Shown one piece after another: positions 40,561-47,527 of a stretch of DNA of 64,000 bases. Each line of letters opens with the position of its first letter. The stretch's first letter is position 1. Where the stretch lies: the NCBI RefSeq assembly GCF_038433155.1, contig NZ_JBCDMW010000021.1, forward strand, positions 127,933 to 191,932, in the 5' to 3' direction. Source of the stretch: Luteococcus sp038433155 (lineage in GTDB: Bacteria > Actinomycetota > Actinomycetes > Propionibacteriales > Propionibacteriaceae). The notes below the pieces were generated by a model that saw only the letters and a program-made list of their open reading frames with translations, was not told the DNA's origin and made no database searches. Both the position numbers and the translations under genes were made by a program.

Positions 40561-41004
40561 ATGGCAGACGATGTTGAGATCCCGGACGAGTCGGAGCAAC
40601 TGGACCAGTTGCAGGCCGACGACACGCTCGTCGACCGCGGTGTCGACGATGTGCTCGACGAGGGCTACACCACGCCCGAGAACTGGTCTCCCGCGCAGGG
40701 CTACGGCAACACGGTGACCGAGATGCGCGAGGGCGAGACCATCGAGCAGCGGATGAAGCAGGAGGTTCCGGACCCGGACCCCGACAAGCCGGTGGAGAAG
40801 TGGAATCCCGACGGCGAGAAGCGCGAGGTGGGTTCCAAGCGGGCCGGCCGGCTGGTCGACGTCGGCAACGGCGGCGTCTACTCCGACCATGAGAGCGAGG
40901 CCGTCGCGCAGGAGGTCGGGATCGACGGCGGTGCCGCCCCCGCCGAGGAGGCCGCGGTGCACGTGATCGATCCCACCGAGGACGTCGACGACGAGGACGA
41001 GTGA
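40561..41004 (+). CDS. DUF5709 family acidic protein
   Basis: The 147-residue, strongly acidic, soluble protein carries the actinobacterial DUF5709 pattern: LDEGYTTPENWSPAQGYGNT, then TEMREGETIEQRMKQEVPDP and KRAGRLVDVGN. No enzyme motif is seen and no role is known. The gap upstream (40382-40560) holds no recognisable gene. Its stop overlaps the GTG start of the proline iminopeptidase-like gene (GTGA), so the two are co-translated. Confidence 0.82.
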   Translation: MADDVEIPDESEQLDQLQADDTLVDRGVDDVLDEGYTTPENWSPAQGYGNTVTEMREGETIEQRMKQEVPDPDPDKPVEKWNPDGEKREVGSKRAGRLVDVGNGGVYSDHESEAVAQEVGIDGGAAPAEEAAVHVIDPTEDVDDEDE

Positions 41005-41891
41005 CCGTGCAGCCCAGCATCGACGTCGTCACCGGCGCCCAGATCAGCCCCGAACGCGAGCTCTACCCGGAGATCGAAGCCTATGACGCGGGCATGCTCG
41101 ACGTCGGGGACGGCAACCGGATCTACTACGAGCAGTCCGGCAAACCCGACGGCAAGCCCGCGGTCTTCCTGCACGGCGGACCCGGGGGCGGTGGCGGCAC
41201 CAACCGGCGGCGCTTCTTCAACCCGGAGCGCTACCGGATCATCTGTCTGGACCAGCGCAATTGCGGCCAGTCGGAGCCCAATGCCGCCGACGGCGCTGAC
41301 CTGACCTGCAACACCACCTGGCACCTGGTGGCCGACCTGGAGCGGTTGCGCGAGCACCTGGGGATCGAGCGGTGGCTGGTCTTCGGTGGCTCCTGGGGCA
41401 GCACCCTGGCGCTGGCCTATGCCGAGACCCATCCCGGCCGGGTGACCGAGCTGGTGCTGCGCGGCATCTTCACCCTGCGTCGCAGCGAGCTGGACTGGTA
41501 CTACAACGACGGCGCCAGCCACGTCTTCCCCCACCACTGGGAGGGCTTCTGCGCGCCGCTGGCCGAGGCGGGGCACGACTTCAGCCAGGACAACATGGCG
41601 GCCTACCACCGGGAGCAGCTCACGTTCGCCCGGATCGAGAACCACTACTTCGTCAACGGCGGTTTCATGCGCGACGGCCAGCTGATCGAGGAGGTGGACC
41701 GGATCCGGCACATCCCCTGCGTGATCGTGCAGGGTCGCTATGACATGTGCTGCCCGGCCCGGACCGCGCATGACCTGGCGACGGCCTGGCCGGAGGCGGA
41801 CCTGCACATGGTGCTGGCCGGGCATTCGGCCTTCGAACCCAACATCACCTCGGAGCTGGTCAAGGCCACCGACCGGTTCGCCGCGGGATAG
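41001..41891 (+). CDS. Proline iminopeptidase-family alpha/beta hydrolase with shortened cap domain
   Basis: The 296-residue enzyme keeps the full catalytic core: oxyanion HGGPGGG (59-65), nucleophile S131 in GGSWGS, D248 in GRYDMCCP and H275 in AGHSAFEP. DQRNCGQSEP and ENHYFVNGGF are typical of the family. However, AAYHREQLTFARIENHYF joins two segments that in usual members are separated by roughly 40 residues containing the AAKAWSxWE helix. That helix supplies a Glu that recognises the free N-terminus of the substrate. The reading frame is intact, so this is a shortened gene rather than a frameshifted one. It may have changed specificity. It is translationally coupled to the DUF5709 gene. 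Confidence 0.88.
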   Translation: MTVQPSIDVVTGAQISPERELYPEIEAYDAGMLDVGDGNRIYYEQSGKPDGKPAVFLHGGPGGGGGTNRRRFFNPERYRIICLDQRNCGQSEPNAADGADLTCNTTWHLVADLERLREHLGIERWLVFGGSWGSTLALAYAETHPGRVTELVLRGIFTLRRSELDWYYNDGASHVFPHHWEGFCAPLAEAGHDFSQDNMAAYHREQLTFARIENHYFVNGGFMRDGQLIEEVDRIRHIPCVIVQGRYDMCCPARTAHDLATAWPEADLHMVLAGHSAFEPNITSELVKATDRFAAG

Positions 41892-42021
41892 CCGGCCAGA
41901 TGGGGAAAGGGGCCGCGGGCCACGATGAGGAAGCTGTCATCTTGGCCTCATGATCGGGTCACACCGGCTGCCTAACGTCGGGGACGTCAGCACGACAGCG
42001 TCCACGAAACGGAGTCCCCGC

Positions 42022-43209
42022 ATGACCGCCACCTTCATCGCCGCCAGCAACTCCCGCAAGCTCCCGGTCACCGAGACCACCCCCACGGTGCCGGAGCTCA
42101 CGCCGTTCAATCCGGCCCAGCCGTCGGCGGCCAGGGTCTCCAGCCCGCTGCCGCGGACCCGGCTGCAGCGGGCCAAGATGGCCTACACCACCCGCTTCTT
42201 CGCGGAGCAGGTGCAGCATGATGCCGACGGCCATGAGCTGGTCAGCGGCAGCGATGTGGTGCCCCGCGCCGGTGATCTGGTGCTGGCGCGGGTGGTGGAG
42301 ATCGGCAAGCACACCCGGCTGGAGAGCCCGCAGAGCCGGCGTCAGCTGCTCTTCCCCGGCGACGAGATCGTGGTGGCCTATGGGCACCGCTACGCCCCGG
42401 ACCAGTTCGAGGCCGAGGTGCCCACCAGCCTCGAGCAGACCAACCTGGTGGCCGCCGGGGGGCTGGCCGGCCGGGTGACCGCCCAGCACGCCAGCATCGA
42501 TGCCGCCACGGTGATCCAGCCGCTGGGGCTGGTGGCCCGGGACGGCGAGGTGCTGAACCTGACCGGTTTGGCGCCGCACCGGGCGCAGAGCTCGCCCCAG
42601 CGTCGCCCCGGTGAGCGGCCACGGCTGGTGACGGTGCTCGGCACCTCGATGAACTCGGGCAAGTCCACCACCCTGGCCTGCCTGATCAACGGGCTGACCG
42701 CCGCGGGGCTGAGCGTCGCCGCCGGCAAGGCCACCGGCACCGGTGCTGGCGGTGATCCGCGGATGTTCGTCGATGCCGGGGCGTCAACCGTGCTGGACTT
42801 CACCGACTTCGGCCATGGCTCCACCTACCGTCTGGGCTACGACGAGCTGAAGGCCCTGGTGCTCTCGGTGATGGCGGCGCTGTCCCACGCCGACACCGAC
42901 GTGGTGGTGCTGGAGATTGCCGACGGGATCTACCAGGGCGAGACCTCCCGGCTGATCGCCGACCCCGAGGTGCAGGCCTGGATCGACACCCTGGTCTTCG
43001 CCGCCGGCGACGCGCTGGGTGCCACGAAGGGCGTCGACCTGCTGGCGGAACATGGTCTGCGGGTGGCTGCGGTCAGTGGCGTGGTCACGGCCTCGCCGCT
43101 GGCCACCCGGGAGGCCGACGCCGTTCTGCCGGTCAGCCTGGTGCCCACCTTTGACCTCACCATCCCGGAGACGGCGCGCGAGGTGCTGGGCACGCGCGCC
43201 CGGGCGTGA
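42022..43209 (+). CDS. DUF1611-like P-loop protein
   Basis: The 395-residue protein has a beta-rich N-terminal half (about 1-200) and a P-loop half with Walker A G207-T-S-M-N-S-G-K-S-T. KATGTGAGGDPRMFVDAG, FTDFGHGSTY and VVVLEIADGIYQGET follow, a pattern shared with the DUF1611 family. Some DUF1611 members act in D-amino-acid metabolism, but the general function is unclear. ATG 42022 follows GGAGTCC; an upstream ATG at 41950 is less likely. It heads a run of five overlapping genes: its stop overlaps the start of the degenerate ABC exporter (GTGA at 43206-43209). Confidence 0.75.
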   Translation: MTATFIAASNSRKLPVTETTPTVPELTPFNPAQPSAARVSSPLPRTRLQRAKMAYTTRFFAEQVQHDADGHELVSGSDVVPRAGDLVLARVVEIGKHTRLESPQSRRQLLFPGDEIVVAYGHRYAPDQFEAEVPTSLEQTNLVAAGGLAGRVTAQHASIDAATVIQPLGLVARDGEVLNLTGLAPHRAQSSPQRRPGERPRLVTVLGTSMNSGKSTTLACLINGLTAAGLSVAAGKATGTGAGGDPRMFVDAGASTVLDFTDFGHGSTYRLGYDELKALVLSVMAALSHADTDVVVLEIADGIYQGETSRLIADPEVQAWIDTLVFAAGDALGATKGVDLLAEHGLRVAAVSGVVTASPLATREADAVLPVSLVPTFDLTIPETAREVLGTRARA

Positions 43210-44864
43210 CCATGCTTCCCCGGTTGTGGCGGGGCCGGCGTCGGCTGCTGCTGGTGGGGCTCACCCTGTCCGGCCTCGGCCAGGCCGCTGCCGCCACCGT
43301 CACGGCGCTCTTCACCCCGCGGCTGCTGACCGTGGCCCACCGTCCCCACCAGTTGTGGCTCGCGCTGCTGCTGGTGAGCGTGGCCAGCGCCCTGGGCGGC
43401 CTGCGGGTGCTGGAACGCGTCCTGGGGGAACAGCTGGGCCAGGACTATGTGCACGAGATCCGGATGCACCTGGTGCGGGCCGCCCTGACCGGCCGCGGAC
43501 CATCGGTGGGGGTGACCATCGCGCGGACCACCAATGACCTCACCTCGGTGCGCAACTGGGTGGTGCTGGGCATCGTGCCGCTGCTGGTGGGGGTGCCGAT
43601 GTTGCTCGGCTCGCTGGTGGCCCTGGCGCTGCTCTCGCCGCTGTTGGCGGTGGCGGTGGCCGTGCCGGTGGGCCTGCTGGGGGCGATGCTCGCCCTCGTC
43701 GCTCCGGCACTGCGGCGACGCGCCGCGGCCCTGCGTCGCAAACGGGGCACGCTGGCCGGGGTGATTGCCGACACCGTGCAGGCGGGTGCCTCCATCCGGT
43801 TGGCCGGCGGTGTGGAGCGCGAGGTGCGAAGGCTGGCCCAGGACAGCCGCCAGGTGGCGGACCGAGCCGTATCCCGGGCGGTGTTGTCCGGCTGGCTGCG
43901 GGGGGCCGCCGCCAGCATCGCCACCATCGCGATGGTGGTGGTGGGTGCCGCCGGTGCGATCGCCGGGGTGGATGCCGCCACGATCGCCGCCGCCTTCATC
44001 ATCGTCGGAATGTTGGCGACGCCGGTCAGTGACCTGGGCCGGGTGAGCGAGTACCGACAGTCCTTCCTGGTGGCACGAGGGATTCTCGGTCCAGAGGTGC
44101 AGCGGTCCCGCGATCACCGCGCCGCGGAGCGACGCCACCAGCGGCGCAACCGGAACCGGACCGTGCGGGAGGACGGCGGGACCATCCATCTGGCCGACCT
44201 GTGGTTGGCGGGACGGACGGTGCCTGAACTGGTGGCGATGCCGGGCGAGGTGGTGGTGCCCCGCAGTGCCGATCCCGCTCGCCTGCGCGCGCTGGTGGAC
44301 GCGTTGACCCATCCCGAGATGACCCCCGCCGCCTGGCTCCAGGTCGCCGGGGCCGACCTCACCCGGCTCACCCCGGTGGAGCGTCGCGGGCTGGTGTCCT
44401 ATGCCGCGCCCGGGTTGCCGGTGGAACGCGGCACCGTGGCTCGAGTGGTGCGCTATCGCGCGCCGAACAGTGACCAGCCGGTGGAGCCGGTGTTGCGTGA
44501 GGTCGGCCTGGCAGATCTGGTGGCCGGCCTGGACAAGGGGGAGCGGACCACGCTGCGGCGAGGCGGCGAGCCGCTCAACCTGGAAGAGCGCGCCCGGCTC
44601 CAGCTGGCGCGGGCCTGGTATGCCGAACCCGCGCTGATGGTGCTGGACGGGATTGACCAGCCGTTGGATCCCGAGGGTCGGCAGCTGTTGGCCGACGGGA
44701 TCCGTCGCCGTCGGGGCGTGACGCTGCTCATCAGCGACCGGGCTGGGGAACTGGTCCCCGGCCACCGGGTGTGGGACCTGGATGCGGACCCCGCTCAGCC
44801 CTGCCTGCCCGCGAACCACAACCGGGTTCCGGCCCGGGACAGTACCGAAGGAGTGCATGCGTGA
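43206..44864 (+). CDS. ABC exporter-like protein with degenerate, probably inactive ATPase domain
   Basis: Residues 1-285 form a six-helix exporter membrane domain (IARTTNDLTSVRNWVVLG is the typical 'R..nDv..v...' loop). Residues 310-530 align with an ABC ATPase, but every key motif is damaged. Where Walker A should be, GEVVVPRSADPARLRALVD (from residue 347) has no GxxGxGK[ST]. The signature LSGGQ is replaced by LNLEERARLQLARA (about 457). Walker B reads ALMVLD481G482ID, without the catalytic Glu. The gene is uninterrupted and sits in an overlapping operon, so it appears maintained rather than decaying. It could work as a non-transporting sensor or partner for the kinase encoded downstream (inference). 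Confidence 0.8.
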   Translation: MTMLPRLWRGRRRLLLVGLTLSGLGQAAAATVTALFTPRLLTVAHRPHQLWLALLLVSVASALGGLRVLERVLGEQLGQDYVHEIRMHLVRAALTGRGPSVGVTIARTTNDLTSVRNWVVLGIVPLLVGVPMLLGSLVALALLSPLLAVAVAVPVGLLGAMLALVAPALRRRAAALRRKRGTLAGVIADTVQAGASIRLAGGVEREVRRLAQDSRQVADRAVSRAVLSGWLRGAAASIATIAMVVVGAAGAIAGVDAATIAAAFIIVGMLATPVSDLGRVSEYRQSFLVARGILGPEVQRSRDHRAAERRHQRRNRNRTVREDGGTIHLADLWLAGRTVPELVAMPGEVVVPRSADPARLRALVDALTHPEMTPAAWLQVAGADLTRLTPVERRGLVSYAAPGLPVERGTVARVVRYRAPNSDQPVEPVLREVGLADLVAGLDKGERTTLRRGGEPLNLEERARLQLARAWYAEPALMVLDGIDQPLDPEGRQLLADGIRRRRGVTLLISDRAGELVPGHRVWDLDADPAQPCLPANHNRVPARDSTEGVHA

Positions 44865-45415
44865 TGACCAACAGATGGCGCTACCTGGCGGGGGTGCTCG
44901 GCGTCGGTCTGGTGCTGGTGCTGCTGGCCCAGGCCCTGGTGCAACGGCCGGGTGGCCCCCAGGTGGAACAGGATCTGGTGCAGTTGCCCACCCCGTCGTC
45001 CTCATCAGGCCGAGCCTCCGCCAGCACGTCGACTGACCCGGCCAGTGCCGCCTCCGCCTCCGCCGCCTCCGCGGCCGCGAGCCGCTCCGTGGAAGCGCGG
45101 GTCAGGGCCCAGGCGAGGGCCTCTGCAGCGGCCAGGGCGAAGGCGGATGCCGCCGCCAAGTCCAGGGCTGCCGCGAAGGCCAGGGCCGAGGCTGCGGCCC
45201 GGGCGAAGGCAACGGCGGCCGCCACGGCACAATCCACCGGCCAGCCCGTCACTCGGACCACCACCCGCCAGACCACCCGGGTTCCGGCTCCGGTGCGCAC
45301 CAGAACCCAGGCACAGCCGCCGCCGGTCTGGCAGGGTGGGGACGACGATGACGACCGTGGCGCAGATGATGACCGCGACGAAGCCGACGACGACCAGGAC
45401 GACGATGACGATTGA
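44864..45415 (+). CDS. Single-pass membrane protein with Ala/Arg/Lys-rich stalk and poly-Asp tail
   Basis: This 183-residue protein matches no family I know. Residues 7-26 form a signal-anchor helix. Residues 42-75 are Ser/Ala-rich. Residues 76-122 are almost only Ala, Arg, Lys and Glu with helical, possibly coiled-coil, character. Residues 128-155 are Thr/Arg/Gln/Pro-rich, and the last 24 (160-183) are nearly all Asp. The ATG at 44864 overlaps the stop of the ABC-like gene (TGATG), and the 3' end overlaps the kinase gene by 11 bp. The position between a transporter-like gene and a kinase gene suggests a surface ligand-binding or accessory sensor role; an Asp tail could bind cations. Confidence 0.65.
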   Translation: MTNRWRYLAGVLGVGLVLVLLAQALVQRPGGPQVEQDLVQLPTPSSSSGRASASTSTDPASAASASAASAAASRSVEARVRAQARASAAARAKADAAAKSRAAAKARAEAAARAKATAAATAQSTGQPVTRTTTRQTTRVPAPVRTRTQAQPPPVWQGGDDDDDRGADDDRDEADDDQDDDDD

Positions 45416-46853
45416 GGGATCCGGCCGGTCCGGCCGGTGGCGGATCGTCGGTTGGATGCTGGCCACCTTGGCCCTCGCGCTGTCAATCGTGGTGATCGTG
45501 GTGCGCAGCCTGCTGATCGGCCAGGTGGCCGAGCTGGCCAACCGGGATGTCTCCCAGGAGTTGAAGGAGTTCACCAGCTTCGTGGAGGAGGGGGTGGACC
45601 CGGAAACGGGCAAGCCCTTTGCCAGCACCAAGCGGTTGTTCGAGGTCTACCTCAGCCGGCAGCAGGCCGGTTCCCACGAGCTGATCGTCGGCTGGTTGGG
45701 TGCCGACGCCACCAGCCTCGAGGTGCGGGGGCCACTGGCGCCCACGCCGGGGGAGTACGAGTTGGCCCAGGATCCGGAGTTGATTGCCGAGCTGTCCCGC
45801 GCCAGTTCGGGGGTGCACCAGACACCCGTCGGGGAGCTCAGATGGGGTCGCTCGGTGGTGTCCACCGCCCAGGGTTCCCCCGATGCCCTGGTGGTGGGCG
45901 TCTTCACCAGGGTGCCGGAGCAGCGGGCGCATGAGGCGGTCCGGACCCTCGCCCTGGTCTCGCTGCTGTCGTTGGCCTTGGCCGGCTTGGTGAGCTGGCT
46001 GGTGGCGGGCCAGATCCTGCGGCCAGTGCGGCTGGTGCGTCAGGCCGCTGCCGAGATCACGGAGCGGGACCTCACCCGTCGGATCCCGGTGGGTGGCCGG
46101 GACGACATCTCCGGGCTGGCCGCCACCTTCAACCAGATGCTGGACCGGCTGGAGGACGCCTTCGAGGCCGAACAGCGCTTCGTGGATGATGCCGGGCATG
46201 AGCTGCGCACGCCGATCACGGTGATTCGCGGTCACCTGGAGTTGATGGGGGATGATCCGGCCGAGCGCCGGCAGACCATCGCGCTGGTCACCCAGGAGCT
46301 GGACCGGATGGCCCGGATAGTCACCGACCTGCTGGCCCTGGCCAAGGCCGACCGGCCGGACTTCGTGCAGTTGACCGAGCCGGTGGACATCGCCCAGCTC
46401 ACCCTGGACCTGGACGCCAAGGTCCAGGCGCTGGCGAACCGACGCTGGCAGCTGCGCCACGTGGCGGAGGGCCAGGCCGTGCTGGATGCCCAGCGGATCA
46501 CCCAGGCCGTGCTGCAGCTGGCGCACAACGCGGTCCAACACACTCGGGAGGGGGACGTGATCAGCCTGATGAGTCGTTTCGTCGACGATGAGCAGGGCCG
46601 GTTGCTGCAGATCGCGATCACCGACAGCGGCCCGGGGGTCGCGCCGCCGGACCGAGAACGCATCTTCGAACGCTTCGCCCACGGCACCCCGGCGGATGGA
46701 TCCCGGCACGCCGGCGCCGGTCTGGGCCTGCCGATCGTCAAGGCGATCGCCGAGGCGCACCACGGCCGGGTGCAGGTGGACAGCCCACCCGGCCAGGGCG
46801 CCACCTTCACCCTGGTCATCCCCGTCGACCCCGACCGAACGGAGCAGGCATGA
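45405..46853 (+). CDS. Two-component sensor histidine kinase (HisKA type)
   Basis: The 482-residue kinase has a transmembrane helix at about 13-36, an extracellular domain of about 140 residues (VSQELKEFTSFVEEGVDP, LIVGWLGADATSLE) and a second helix at about 180-203. A HAMP domain with RPVRLVRQAAAEITERDLTRR follows. The HisKA domain carries H265 (DDAGHELRTPITVIRGH), and the HATPase domain has LAHNAVQHT, DSGPGVAPPDRERIFERF and GAGLGLPIVKAIAEAH. The ATG at 45405 overlaps the poly-Asp gene. It forms a pair with the regulator gene downstream (ATGA overlap) and probably senses an extracellular signal. Confidence 0.94.
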   Translation: MTIEGSGRSGRWRIVGWMLATLALALSIVVIVVRSLLIGQVAELANRDVSQELKEFTSFVEEGVDPETGKPFASTKRLFEVYLSRQQAGSHELIVGWLGADATSLEVRGPLAPTPGEYELAQDPELIAELSRASSGVHQTPVGELRWGRSVVSTAQGSPDALVVGVFTRVPEQRAHEAVRTLALVSLLSLALAGLVSWLVAGQILRPVRLVRQAAAEITERDLTRRIPVGGRDDISGLAATFNQMLDRLEDAFEAEQRFVDDAGHELRTPITVIRGHLELMGDDPAERRQTIALVTQELDRMARIVTDLLALAKADRPDFVQLTEPVDIAQLTLDLDAKVQALANRRWQLRHVAEGQAVLDAQRITQAVLQLAHNAVQHTREGDVISLMSRFVDDEQGRLLQIAITDSGPGVAPPDRERIFERFAHGTPADGSRHAGAGLGLPIVKAIAEAHHGRVQVDSPPGQGATFTLVIPVDPDRTEQA

Positions 46854-47527
46854 GCACCATCCTGATTGCCGAGGACACCGCCAGCATCGCCGCCTTCGTG
46901 GAGAAGGGGCTGCGGGCCGCGGGCTACCAGACCGCCAGCACCGGCGACGGTCCGACGGCGCTGGTGCTGGCCAGCAGTGGCGGATTCGACCTGATGATTC
47001 TGGACCTGGGGTTGCCCGGGATGGACGGCTTCGAGGTGCTGCGTCAGCTGCGGGCCAAGGGCAGCACACTCCCGGTGGTGATCCTCACTGCGCGGGACTC
47101 GGTGACCGACACGGTGCACGGCCTGGAGGGCGGCGCCAATGACTACGTCACCAAGCCCTTCCAGTTTGCCGAACTCCTGGCCCGGGTGCGGCTGAGGCTG
47201 GCAGAACCCGCCCACCGGGCCGGCCCGAGCGCCGAGCTGGCCGCGGGCGGCATCCGGTTGGACCTGCTGACCCGCCGCGCCCGGGTGGACGATGGGGAGC
47301 CCTGCGACCTCACCTCCCGGGAGTACCGGTTGCTGGAAGTCTTCCTGAACCATCCCGGGCAGGTGCTCAGCCGGGAGCAACTGCTCGGGATGGTCTGGGA
47401 AATGGACTTCGACCCCAGCTCCAATGTGGTCGACGTGCTGGTGCGGTCCCTGCGCGGCAAGATCGGCGCCAGCCGGATCGAGACCGTTCGGGGCATGGGC
47501 TACCGGCTGGTGGTGCCGGGCAGGTGA
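46850..47527 (+). CDS. OmpR/PhoB-type response regulator
   Basis: The 225-residue protein has a receiver domain with E8/D9, phospho-acceptor D52 (ILDLGLPGMDG), T81 region ILTARDS and K103 region VTKPFQFAELLARV. A winged-helix DNA-binding domain follows (LTSREYRLLEVFLNHPGQVL, SSNVVDVLVRSLRGKIG and MGYRLV). The start overlaps the kinase stop. The last 28 bp overlap the 3' end of putA on the opposite strand, so there is no room for a terminator between them. Confidence 0.95.
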   Translation: MSTILIAEDTASIAAFVEKGLRAAGYQTASTGDGPTALVLASSGGFDLMILDLGLPGMDGFEVLRQLRAKGSTLPVVILTARDSVTDTVHGLEGGANDYVTKPFQFAELLARVRLRLAEPAHRAGPSAELAAGGIRLDLLTRRARVDDGEPCDLTSREYRLLEVFLNHPGQVLSREQLLGMVWEMDFDPSSNVVDVLVRSLRGKIGASRIETVRGMGYRLVVPGR

